A stretch of 14,223 nucleotides of DNA from Nitrospira sp. (lineage in GTDB: Bacteria; Nitrospirota; Nitrospiria; Nitrospirales; Nitrospiraceae): contig JANYEF010000263.1 of NCBI GenBank assembly GCA_025363325.1, positions 1 through 14,223 on the forward strand, given 5' to 3'. A program made the translations under genes and the position numbers. This document shows positions 6,148 through 13,141 of this stretch, in pieces; within the stretch, counting starts at the first letter, position 1; every line of letters starts with the position of its first letter. A model generated the notes under the pieces. The model was not told the DNA's origin. It saw nothing but the letters and a program-made list of their open reading frames with translations, and ran no database searches.

Positions 6148-6627
6148 TTACTTGAGCATGAGAATCTTTCCGCCGACATGGGCCGGGTGCAGGTGACAGC
6201 GATAGATCAGCGTGTTCCCCTGCGTCGCATAGAACATGTCGCTGGTCGGAACACCGATGTACTTTGTTTCGCCAGGCTTCAGTACCACTTCGGCTTTCAT
6301 CACAAACGGTGAACCAGCGTTCGTGGCATCGGTCATCTGGAATCCATGGTCAGCAGTGGAATTGTTCGTCACCTTGAGCAGGACGGGACGACCGGGCCGA
6401 ACTTTGAAATCGATGATCGTGACGGGTGGATACCACGTCTTTAAATTTCCAATCTCGATCGCGAACAGCTGGGCATCGACATCCAGTTCCTTGAACGACT
6501 GACCCACAACGGAGCCAGTCTCCAAATCCCCGATTTCGACTCCCCCAGCCTGGAGCGCAAACGCTGCAGATGCACCAGCCACGACCATCCCGAGACCGAA
6601 GAAGACCCCCAACATCGTCTTGCCCAT
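6148..6627 (-). CDS. Exported cupredoxin-domain copper protein
   Basis: The 159-residue product starts with a signal peptide (basic MGKT, hydrophobic core, ASAAFA with likely cleavage after A24). The mature part is a single cupredoxin beta-sandwich, probably a periplasmic electron carrier or copper-binding protein. The copper ligands visible are H94 in TADHGF, then C144, H147 and possibly H150 in YRCHLHPAHVGGKI. In most proteins of this type the C-x2-H is followed by an axial Met (HM); here that position is V151, and the nearest Met is M157. The site may therefore differ from a classical blue copper site. The start is firm: AAGGAGG lies 6 nt before ATG 6627. The gene is monocistronic, ended by the terminator at 6080-6125, and separated by 260 nt from the MFS/SpeE-like gene upstream. 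Confidence 0.9.
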   Translation of the reverse strand: MGKTMLGVFFGLGMVVAGASAAFALQAGGVEIGDLETGSVVGQSFKELDVDAQLFAIEIGNLKTWYPPVTIIDFKVRPGRPVLLKVTNNSTADHGFQMTDATNAGSPFVMKAEVVLKPGETKYIGVPTSDMFYATQGNTLIYRCHLHPAHVGGKILMLK

Positions 6628-6888
6628 GACCTACCTCCTTAAGAAAGAAGAAGAAATGTGATTTGGTGATACATACCTACCGCTAAGCCCACGAAGCCTT
6701 GACCTGGCTGACCACTACTTCCCTGCGTCTGCCCGTCATGTCGTAACGGCATATATTCTCTTTGAGAGTCACCATATAGATAGCACCGCGACGAAAACGG
6801 AAGCAAGAACGTTCCTCTAACTCTTTGCAAAGTCCCCCTTCCATGCAGACGCTCACATCAACAGGCTAGTCAGAAATATGTCTATAGC

Positions 6889-8460
6889 CTAGTGCGCGCT
6901 CCCCGCCTCAGACTGCACCTCTTGAACCGTGGACCCGATCAAGAGATCGTACGGCGCATAGTTGTCGGTTAACACGACGCCTGCCTCCCAGGGTTGCGTG
7001 CGATGGGCCGCCAGCAGGGCAATGGCCTCGAATGGAAGACGTTGTTGCTCAACCAACCTGTTCACATTGGCCACAATGCTAGAGAGCGTGTGCTGTTCAA
7101 GCGGCGAACCGGCAAAAAAAATCAGATTCTCCGATCGTGGCTGAGAAGACTTCCATGGCCCCTTGACCGCAAAGGACTCGACGTTGGGAAACGACCGTCT
7201 CATCGTCTGCACGACCGCATTGGCCCGTAACAGATCTCCTCCCTCGCCCGACGAGGCCAAATTCACTGCCAGGATGCCGTTTGGCGCAAGATGGGCGCGC
7301 AATTCGGCAAAGAACTCCACCGTGGTCAGGTGAAACGGAATCATGTGTCGGGCAAACACATCGAGCCAAATGAGGTCGTACGTCCGCTCCGTGGAATTCA
7401 GAAAGGCCCGGGCATCCCGAACATGCACATGATGCTGGGGAGGCGGCTGATAGGAGAAATATTCTTCGGCCATGCGGACGACCGTGGGATCGAACTCAAC
7501 CACATCCAGCTCAAGCTCAGGCCATTGATGGGCGAGCCACTTCGCCAGCGATCCACCTCCATGACCAAGAATTAGACCTCGTTTCGGCTCGTGCACCAAA
7601 GCCAGCGACGCGACCATCAATTGACTATAGGGGAGAAACAGAGCGATAGGATCCGCCTTCCACATGACCGCATGAAAGGTTCGGTCCAGGACGAGATAAC
7701 GAAAAAGATCGTCATCGCGAATTCGTACCTGTTGGTAGGGGCTGTCTTCCTGATAGACCGGCGCCTTCAACATCTGGATCGGAAACAACGCACCGGCCCC
7801 CAGGCCTCCAACGCATAGGAAGAGCACGCCGATCACCAAAGGCCGCACGGTCATCCCCCTGATCAGCCACCAGAGCCCAAGCCCCACTTGAATGGCGCCG
7901 AGCCACGCGACAAGCGTCTGGCTGCCGATCCAGGACAGAAAGAAAAACGCCGTCCCCCAGGTTCCCGCCAAGCTCCCCATGGTCGAGAGCGCGATCAGCC
8001 GACCGGTATGCCGACCGAAATACTCAAGGTCCGACACGGCCAATCGCAACATGGCCGGCAGCACACCGCTCAGACCAAAGGCCGGCGGGCCCAGGAGCAG
8101 CGCCGCGGCAATACAGGGCCCCCACCGAGGGTCTTCAATCGCTACCGCCACCTTAAAGAGCACCGGCTGGCCGAGCCACGCGATAAGAAACGTCCAGGCT
8201 CCTGAGAACAGCAGTAGACCGGCCAGCACCTGCGCGCCGGGGTACCGGTCGGAGACCCAGCCGCCAAAGGCATACCCACCACTCATGGCGGCAAGAATCA
8301 CCCCGATCAATGCGCCCCAGACAAACAGTGAGTTTCCGAAGACGGGAGCCAAGAGCCGGCTTCCCAAAATTTCGAGTGCCATGACCACTGCACCGGTCGC
8401 CAGTGCCGTCATCAGAAGAAACCATCGTGGGGTATGAGTCGACCGGTTCACAAAACTCAT
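6889..8460 (-). CDS. Fused 7-TM (MFS-like) / spermidine-synthase-like protein
   Basis: The N-terminal ~220 residues hold about seven hydrophobic helices, beginning WFLLMTALATGAVVMALEIL and GSRLLAPVFGNSLFVWGALI, the start typical of membrane-fused spermidine-synthase-like proteins. The C-terminal ~300 residues are a Rossmann methyltransferase-type domain. It has GLILGHGGGSLAKW (nucleotide loop), DVVEFDPTVV (acidic residue for the ribose), DARAFL and YDLIWLDVF. In true aminopropyltransferases the segment after the last strand carries a D-S-T-D-P type catalytic loop; here it is LDVFARHMIPFHL. Polyamine synthesis is therefore doubtful and the substrate is unknown. ATG 8460 is used; an upstream GTG at 8475 would add five residues, and neither has a clear ribosome site. 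It lies 58 nt downstream of the CBS gene, probably in one operon. Confidence 0.85.
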   Translation of the reverse strand: MSFVNRSTHTPRWFLLMTALATGAVVMALEILGSRLLAPVFGNSLFVWGALIGVILAAMSGGYAFGGWVSDRYPGAQVLAGLLLFSGAWTFLIAWLGQPVLFKVAVAIEDPRWGPCIAAALLLGPPAFGLSGVLPAMLRLAVSDLEYFGRHTGRLIALSTMGSLAGTWGTAFFFLSWIGSQTLVAWLGAIQVGLGLWWLIRGMTVRPLVIGVLFLCVGGLGAGALFPIQMLKAPVYQEDSPYQQVRIRDDDLFRYLVLDRTFHAVMWKADPIALFLPYSQLMVASLALVHEPKRGLILGHGGGSLAKWLAHQWPELELDVVEFDPTVVRMAEEYFSYQPPPQHHVHVRDARAFLNSTERTYDLIWLDVFARHMIPFHLTTVEFFAELRAHLAPNGILAVNLASSGEGGDLLRANAVVQTMRRSFPNVESFAVKGPWKSSQPRSENLIFFAGSPLEQHTLSSIVANVNRLVEQQRLPFEAIALLAAHRTQPWEAGVVLTDNYAPYDLLIGSTVQEVQSEAGSAH

Positions 8461-8518
8461 GCGGAAACATTGCACAGGGTGGGGAAACGATCAGGCACTG
8501 CCCCGCGAGCCCACACGA

Positions 8519-8929
8519 TCACAGACCGCCCCAGTTTTTGAAGTAGCGCAAGAGATCGCGGACGGAGATGATCCCGACGATCTGCCCCTTGTCGGAAACC
8601 GCCAGATGCCGAATCCCATGTTCCGCCATGTTTTCGCTCGCCTCGTGTGCCGAGCTTGCACTATCGATCGACAACAGTGGGCTGCTCATGACGGCACGGA
8701 CCAACGTCTCTTGTGCCGGATGCGATTCGGCTATCCCCTTGCGAACCAAGTCCGATTCGCTGACTAGACCACTGTAGTGGCCGGCCTCGTGCACCAGCAA
8801 TGCGCCAACCTTCGCGTCACGCATCAGCCTAGCCGCCTCCAACAGCGTCGCGTCCGGACTGATTGTGCGCAAGGTCCGGCACATCATGACAGCAAGAGGT
8901 CGTTGAAGAGGCCCACTCTGAATCGCCAT
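8519..8929 (-). CDS. Two-CBS-domain protein
   Basis: A 136-residue protein consisting of a tandem CBS (Bateman) module and little else. CBS1 is roughly residues 10-70 (VMMCRTLRTISPDATLLEAA through SGLVSESDLVRKGI). CBS2 is roughly 80-130 (AVMSSPLLSIDSASSAHEAS through GIISVRDLLRYF). Such stand-alone modules bind adenosine nucleotides and regulate partner proteins; the ligand here is unknown. A longer frame starts at ATG 9022, but its first 31 codons overlap a consensus promoter (8960-8988) and have no CBS homology. I therefore start at ATG 8929, about 23 nt after the predicted transcription start. The gene is divergent from ugd and is followed by the MFS/SpeE-like gene, which it may share a transcript with. 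Confidence 0.9.
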   Translation of the reverse strand: MAIQSGPLQRPLAVMMCRTLRTISPDATLLEAARLMRDAKVGALLVHEAGHYSGLVSESDLVRKGIAESHPAQETLVRAVMSSPLLSIDSASSAHEASENMAEHGIRHLAVSDKGQIVGIISVRDLLRYFKNWGGL

Positions 8930-8959
8930 ACGACAGGATCCGTCTGATAGAGGGAGCAA

Positions 8960-8988
8960 ATAGTACTCAGCCCTCGTGTACCTGTCAA
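8960..8988 (-). promoter_or_regulatory. Sigma-70 promoter of the CBS gene
   Basis: On the minus strand TTGACA (8983-8988, exact consensus) and TACTAT (8960-8965, 4 of 6) are exactly 17 nt apart. Transcription would begin near 8953. The promoter lies within the longest open frame of the CBS gene and supports the internal start at 8929. Confidence 0.75.
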
Positions 8989-9045
8989 CGAGCGGCTCCT
9001 CCCGGTGAAAACGACTTTCCATGACTTTAACTTTCTATAACTTTG

Positions 9046-9074
9046 TTGCTCACCCCCGGTACCGTTGCTATACT
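9046..9074 (+). promoter_or_regulatory. Candidate promoter of ugd
   Basis: TTGCTC (9046-9051, 3 of 6) and TATACT (9069-9074, 5 of 6) are separated by 17 nt. The predicted start is near 9081, giving a leader of about 32 nt before ATG 9113. It is divergent from the CBS promoter, with about 60 nt between the two -35 elements. Confidence 0.5.
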
Positions 9075-9112
9075 CGGCCAGTTCGTTCTTGATTACAGGA
9101 GCACAGAAACCC

Positions 9113-10438
9113 ATGCATATCAGTGTGATTGGGACCGGCTATGTCGGGCTGGTAACAGCAGCCTGTTTTTCGGAGTTCGGCGTCAGCGTGACCTGCATGG
9201 ATACCGACGCCAAACGGATCGCCAGGCTTGAGAAGGGCGATGTGCCCTTCTATGAGCCGGGGATCACGGAACTCGTCGCCAAAGGAATTCGAGAGAACCG
9301 GATCAGCTTTACCACCGACGTCGCCAAAGCTGTCGACAAGGCCCTCGTTATCTTCATCGCAGTTGGAACCCCACCTCGACCGGACGGATCAGCCGATCTT
9401 TCGTACGTAGAAGAAGTCGGTCGCGGCATCGCCAGAACCATGACCGGGTACAAGGTCATCGTCACCAAGTCGACCGTCCCGGTGGGAACCGGGGAAAAAC
9501 TGCGTGAGGTGATCAACGCCAATCAATCAGGCAAATTCCGGTTCGACATCGTCTCCAACCCGGAGTTTCTTCGTGAAGGGTCCGCCATCGAAGATTTCAT
9601 GCGACCGAACCGAGTCGTCATCGGCACAGATAGCGAGCAGGCAATTGCGATCATGAAAGATCTCTATCGTCCGCTGTACCTCATCGAAACTCCGTTCGTC
9701 GTGACCGACATCCCAACTGCCGAGATGATCAAGTACGCCTCCAACGCCTTCCTCGCCACCAAAATTTCGTTCATCAACGAAATCGCGACAGTTTGCGAAC
9801 GGGTGGGCGCCAACGTGCAGATGGTGGCAAAGGGGATGGGGCTCGACAACCGGATTGGATCGAAGTTTCTCCACGCAGGGCCGGGTTTCGGTGGATCGTG
9901 CTTCCCGAAAGATCTGGCCGCGCTTGTACAGACGGGGGAACGAGTCGGCTACCCGATGCAGATCGCCAGCGCCGCCGCCCTCATTAACGAGCAACAACGA
10001 GTCCGGATGATAGAAAAGATCACGAAAGAGGTTGGGGAACTCAAGGGAAAGACGTTTGCGATGCTGGGCCTGTCCTTCAAACCCAATACCAACGACCTAC
10101 GGGATGCGCCAGCCCTGGCCATCGCGCAGGAACTCATGAAACAGGGCGCCATGGTTCGCGCCTACGATCCCGCCGCGCTTGAGGAAGCCTGTCAGATTGT
10201 TTCGGGCCTCATCCCCTGCAAAGACGCCTATGATGCGGCACAGGGAGCAGACGCGTTAATCCTCATGACCGAATGGAACCAGTTCCGAACCCTCGATTTC
10301 GAGAAACTGAAAACCCTTCTACGCCAGCCCGTCTTCTTCGACTTGCGCAATGTCTATGAGCCCGACCGGGTCGCGGGCTTTGGATTCCGTCACATTTCGG
10401 TCGGGAGGCCCAACAAGGCTCCTTCCCCAACCACGTAA
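9113..10438 (+). CDS. ugd: UDP-glucose 6-dehydrogenase
   Basis: This enzyme oxidises UDP-glucose to UDP-glucuronate with two NAD+, feeding polysaccharide and lipopolysaccharide synthesis. The 441-residue product has the NAD-binding start MHISVIGTGYVGLV (G7, G9, G12), with D30 at the end of the second strand for the adenine ribose. E-F-L-R-E-G at 151-156 and K207 (EMIKYASNAF) line the active site. The catalytic nucleophile is C263 in HAGPGFGGSCFPKD. The C-terminal domain with LSFKPNTNDLRDAPA binds the UDP-sugar. Length and motifs are normal and nothing looks broken. The start at 9113 is preceded by ACAGGAG, 11 nt of spacing; the longer frame from 9065 overlaps the promoter. The gene converges with the HEAT cluster, with an 8-nt gap between stop codons. 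Confidence 0.97.
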   Translation: MHISVIGTGYVGLVTAACFSEFGVSVTCMDTDAKRIARLEKGDVPFYEPGITELVAKGIRENRISFTTDVAKAVDKALVIFIAVGTPPRPDGSADLSYVEEVGRGIARTMTGYKVIVTKSTVPVGTGEKLREVINANQSGKFRFDIVSNPEFLREGSAIEDFMRPNRVVIGTDSEQAIAIMKDLYRPLYLIETPFVVTDIPTAEMIKYASNAFLATKISFINEIATVCERVGANVQMVAKGMGLDNRIGSKFLHAGPGFGGSCFPKDLAALVQTGERVGYPMQIASAAALINEQQRVRMIEKITKEVGELKGKTFAMLGLSFKPNTNDLRDAPALAIAQELMKQGAMVRAYDPAALEEACQIVSGLIPCKDAYDAAQGADALILMTEWNQFRTLDFEKLKTLLRQPVFFDLRNVYEPDRVAGFGFRHISVGRPNKAPSPTT

Positions 10439-10453
10439 CAGTGGCGTTACGTG
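10432..10453. other. Palindrome shared by two convergent stop codons (possible bidirectional 3' hairpin)
   Basis: CACGTAAC (10432-10439) and GTTACGTG (10446-10453) are a perfect 8-bp inverted repeat around a 6-nt loop. The TAA of ugd (10436-10438) lies in the left arm and the TAA of the HEAT/OB gene (10447-10449 on the minus strand) in the right arm. No T tract follows on either side, so terminator activity is only possible, not shown. Confidence 0.5.
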
Positions 10454-11157
10454 AGTCGCGGCGCATCGACAGCCTTGGCCTCTTCTTTGACTTTCGGCTT
10501 GTAGCCCATCCGGTCCAACACCTTCATCACCCGCGTCTTCAGACGGTCATCGGCCTCGGCGAGCGCCGTGGCCAACGGCTCGACGGCGGGCTTTCCGATT
10601 TTACGGATGATTTCCGTCACGGATTGTCTGAGTTCATCTTCCTCCGAAACCAGCAAGGGCACGAGCAATGACACCGCCGGCCCGCCGATCTTGATCAACG
10701 AATCATAGGCGCGCTGCCGGACATCGCCGACCTCATCCGCCAACGCATCGACTAACGGCCGCACGGCGCGAATTTCTTTCAGTTCACCCAGCACTTCAGC
10801 CGCATACTTTCGATTGAGCCAGTGGCTATCTTTAAGATCCAAGAGCATCGCGTCAGCCCGCGCAGCATTGGGATCCTTCGAACGAATCCGAAAGCTCTTG
10901 GCGATCCGTTTCCCGCCTTCTTCGACGACGCGGATCGTGGCTCCGTCTCCTACTTTCAGCTGCTTCAGCTGCTCAAGTGCCTCGTCATCCACGTCCAAGA
11001 CAACCGTCTTACCGTCGTAAGCCAACAGCTCGACTTCGAGCTGTTTCGTCTCAGGGTTCACCGCGACGACTCGTTCCGTGACGAGATTGAACCCGTCCTT
11101 CTTCGCGCCGCCCTTCGGACCGATCTGAATAAGCTTTGGAGGAGCTTCATCCGCCAT
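10447..11157 (-). CDS. HEAT-repeat protein with N-terminal OB/S1-like domain
   Basis: A 236-residue soluble protein. Residues about 22-95 form a beta-rich segment with a pattern like a small OB/S1 barrel: VTERVVAVNPETKQLEVELL, DGKTVVLDVDDE, LKVGDGATIRVV, RIAKSFRI. Residues about 108-222 carry about four PBS-lyase-type HEAT repeats (WLNRKYAAEVLGEL, VRQRAYDSLIKIG, LRQSVTEIIRKIG, KTRVMKVLDRMGYKPK). The end MGYKPK resembles LGWKAK and VGWRAG at the ends of two sister genes. No catalytic motif is seen, so a scaffold or partner-binding role is likely but unproven. ATG 11157 has AAGGA at good spacing. It is the last of four HEAT genes, 29 nt after the previous one, and converges on ugd. Confidence 0.9.
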   Translation of the reverse strand: MADEAPPKLIQIGPKGGAKKDGFNLVTERVVAVNPETKQLEVELLAYDGKTVVLDVDDEALEQLKQLKVGDGATIRVVEEGGKRIAKSFRIRSKDPNAARADAMLLDLKDSHWLNRKYAAEVLGELKEIRAVRPLVDALADEVGDVRQRAYDSLIKIGGPAVSLLVPLLVSEEDELRQSVTEIIRKIGKPAVEPLATALAEADDRLKTRVMKVLDRMGYKPKVKEEAKAVDAPRLT

Positions 11158-11186
11158 GATGTGTATCCTTTACGTCGAAATAAAGA

Positions 11187-11951
11187 TTACGGCTTCGCTT
11201 TCCATCCGAGACTCGCCAACACACCTTCTACCGTTTCCTGCACCATCGTATTCTCATCTTCGAGCAGCGGAAGTAAGGGGTCGATGGCCTGCTTCGCTCC
11301 GAGCCGCGCGAGCGACTCCGCGGCATTCCGCCGCACCAGCCAGTCTTCATCCTTGAGCGAATCGATCAACGGGCCGACACCGCGGGCATCGCCGATCTTG
11401 CCCAGGGCTTCGGCCGCATGCCGTCGCACCATCCAATTATTGCCCAGCAAGCCGTCGATCAAGGCGTCCACGGCCCGCGCATCGCCGATCTTTTTCAGCA
11501 CACGCGCCACGTCCTCGCGCACCGTGTTATCGGTCAGCGCCTCGATTAACCCAGGCACCGCGCGCGCATCGCCGATACGCTCAAGCGCCCACACAGCGGC
11601 GGTCCGCACTGCGCCATCTTTGTCCTTGAGCGCCTTCACGAGGGGATCGACGCCCCGTGGGTCCTTCAGCTTCCCCAATCCCGACGCAGCCTGCTCGCGA
11701 ATCGCCCATTCATCGTCCTCCAACGCCTCGATCAACGGATCGACGACGGACAGACCGATCCGCACAATGGCGCTGGTCGCCGCTTCCCGAATCAAAACAT
11801 CTTCGTCCGCCATGAGCCCGATCAGCGGCCCCACTGCGTCCTCACCCACTTGACTCAAACTGGCAATCGCATGATTGCGGAGCGCTTCATTGTCGTCCCG
11901 AAGGGCCCCGATCAGTTGTTCGATCCGTTCTGCCTGCACATCGTCACTCAT
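11187..11951 (-). CDS. HEAT-repeat (PBS lyase-like) protein
   Basis: A 254-residue protein made almost wholly of about eight 30-31-residue HEAT repeats. Examples are IREAATSAIVRIG, IREQAASGLGKLKDPRGVDP, VRTAAVWALERIGDARAVPG, VRRHAAEALGKIGDARGVGP and VRRNAAESLARLGAKQAIDP. One repeat near the middle (LTDNTVREDVARVLKKIGD) is shortened, lacking the aromatic turn before VR. The protein closes with LGWKAKP. It has no signal peptide, enzyme motif or metal site. Proteins of this family range from phycobilin lyase subunits to general scaffolds; no pigment genes are here, so I give no function. The start ATG 11951 overlaps the stop of the upstream HEAT gene by eight bases (ATGAGTGA), which implies translational coupling. 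The longer frame from 11990 is rejected for that reason and because MSDDVQAERIEQLIGAL is a natural N-terminus. Confidence 0.9.
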   Translation of the reverse strand: MSDDVQAERIEQLIGALRDDNEALRNHAIASLSQVGEDAVGPLIGLMADEDVLIREAATSAIVRIGLSVVDPLIEALEDDEWAIREQAASGLGKLKDPRGVDPLVKALKDKDGAVRTAAVWALERIGDARAVPGLIEALTDNTVREDVARVLKKIGDARAVDALIDGLLGNNWMVRRHAAEALGKIGDARGVGPLIDSLKDEDWLVRRNAAESLARLGAKQAIDPLLPLLEDENTMVQETVEGVLASLGWKAKP

Positions 11952-13044
11952 CGTCGTCCTGCCCTCCCTGACTCCCGACAGGCGTCCCATCGAGCGCCTC
12001 CAGTTTGTCGGCGATCAACCCGGAATTGTAGGCGACCAGGCCGTCTCGGTCCGTCCTTAACCGATCGAACAGCTCCTTATACGGCCGCAATACCTCCACA
12101 TCTTTCACTTTGGCCAAGGCTTCCATGGCATAGACCCGCAGGGGTCGAATGGGTATGGCCTCGATATAGAGTTGGGCAGGCCTGGCATCGCCGATCAAAC
12201 CCAACGATTTCATCGCCAGTTCCTTGACACCCGTATCTTTATCGACCCGTAACCGCTGCATCAAGGGTTCGACTGCCCGCACATCGCCGATCTTTCCCAG
12301 CAAGTCGGCGGCGGCTTCACGGATCACCCAATCGTCATCTTCCAGATACTCGATCAAAATCTCCACGCTTGGACGCCCGATGGCCAGCAGATTGATCACG
12401 GTGCTCATGCGCGCCTCTTCCCGTTCGCTCAACTCCTCAATCGCGCGCAGCGCGTCAAACACCTCTTCGATGCGTTCACGAATTGCGCTCAACTTCTTGA
12501 GCGTCCGCACGGCAATGTCGCGAACGGCGGGCTGCCCCATCGCATTGATGAACGCGTCCACCGAACGGGGATCGAGCAGATGTTCCAACATCGTCGCGGC
12601 CATGATCTGCGCCTCTGGGTCCTGATGGGCCAACATCTCGCAGAGGGGCGCGGTCGCATTCGGAATGACCCCCAACAACTGCGAGGCCGTCACGCGAATC
12701 CCCTCATCCTTCGATTCATAGAGCAGCGAGGCCAGCGCCGCTGCAGTCGTCTCGCCCAGCACCCCCGCCATATGTTCCAAAGCTGACGCGCCGGCCTTGC
12801 GGACGGATTCATCCTCATCGCGGAGTAAGCCGACCAAGGGAACCCCGGCCTGAGGATCGTTCACACGCGCCAGCATGGCCGCCGTTTCGGCTTTCAACGC
12901 CGGCGAGCCGGTCTCCAGCGCGTGAATGAGCGCCTGGACAGCGCGGGGCCCGCCTGACAGGCAAGCCGCTGTCGCCCGCATACGTCGCCAATCCTCTTCA
13001 TGGACGAGCTCAGAGATCAGCGTTTCAATCGTTTCTTTGGGCAT
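11944..13044 (-). CDS. HEAT-repeat protein
   Basis: A 366-residue alpha-helical repeat protein with about ten degenerate HEAT units, such as LKAETAAMLARVNDPQAGVP, VRKAGASALEHMAGVLGE, IRVTASQLLGVIPNATAP and IREAAADLLGKIGDVRAVEP. The central part (about residues 175-215, RTLKKLSAIRERIEEVFDAL and EELSEREEARM) departs from the repeat and looks like a longer charged helical pair. No membrane segment, signal peptide or catalytic motif is seen. The ribosome site before ATG 13044 is weak (AGGT at 11 nt). The tail GSQGGQDDDE is acidic and unlike the LGWK-type ends of its neighbours. It overlaps the next HEAT gene by eight bases and lies 97 nt after the first HEAT gene, a gap filled by heptamer arrays. 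Confidence 0.9.
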   Translation of the reverse strand: MPKETIETLISELVHEEDWRRMRATAACLSGGPRAVQALIHALETGSPALKAETAAMLARVNDPQAGVPLVGLLRDEDESVRKAGASALEHMAGVLGETTAAALASLLYESKDEGIRVTASQLLGVIPNATAPLCEMLAHQDPEAQIMAATMLEHLLDPRSVDAFINAMGQPAVRDIAVRTLKKLSAIRERIEEVFDALRAIEELSEREEARMSTVINLLAIGRPSVEILIEYLEDDDWVIREAAADLLGKIGDVRAVEPLMQRLRVDKDTGVKELAMKSLGLIGDARPAQLYIEAIPIRPLRVYAMEALAKVKDVEVLRPYKELFDRLRTDRDGLVAYNSGLIADKLEALDGTPVGSQGGQDDDE

Positions 13045-13066
13045 GGCACTAAGACCTGACTTACAA

Positions 13067-13101
13067 TGAGTTCTGAGTTTTGAGTCCTGAGTGCTGAGTT
13101 A
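13067..13101. repeat. Heptamer tandem array, consensus TGAGTNN
   Basis: Five consecutive 7-mers without gaps: TGAGTTC, TGAGTTT, TGAGTCC, TGAGTGC, TGAGTTA. Five positions are fixed and the last two vary. It lies between two HEAT genes and cannot be part of either reading frame. On the coding (minus) strand the unit reads NNACTCA. Confidence 0.75.
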
Positions 13102-13102
13102 C

Positions 13103-13137
13103 AAATTCAAAATTCATCATTCAACATTGCGCATTGG
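13103..13137. repeat. Second heptamer tandem array, consensus near NMATTSN
   Basis: One base after the first array, five further 7-mers follow: AAATTCA, AAATTCA, TCATTCA, ACATTGC, GCATTGG. The unit length is the same but the sequence differs, and the ATT core is invariant. It ends five bases before the stop codon of the first HEAT gene (13142-13144). Confidence 0.65.
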
Positions 13138-13141
13138 CTTA

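Noticed and set aside
5904..6196. Plus-strand frames across the 184-bp element
   Set aside because: They consist of the inverted-repeat element and terminator hairpins and continue antisense into the cupredoxin gene; no protein feature.
6777..6806. Possible cupredoxin promoter TTGCTT-N18-TATCTA on the minus strand
   Set aside because: Both hexamers match the consensus at only three positions; expected by chance in a 260-bp gap.
6639..6830. 63-codon minus-strand frame upstream of the cupredoxin
   Set aside because: No ribosome site, no domain, and it runs into the cupredoxin leader; it is probably untranslated.
6866..6895. AGGCTA/TAGCCT inverted repeat near the stop of the MFS/SpeE-like gene
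   Set aside because: A six-base stem with a long loop and no T tract; too weak to call a terminator.
10822..11853. Ser/Thr/Arg-rich plus-strand frame of 343 codons
   Set aside because: It spans two real HEAT genes and the gap between them; its repetitive Ser/Ala pattern is the antisense image of the HEAT repeats.
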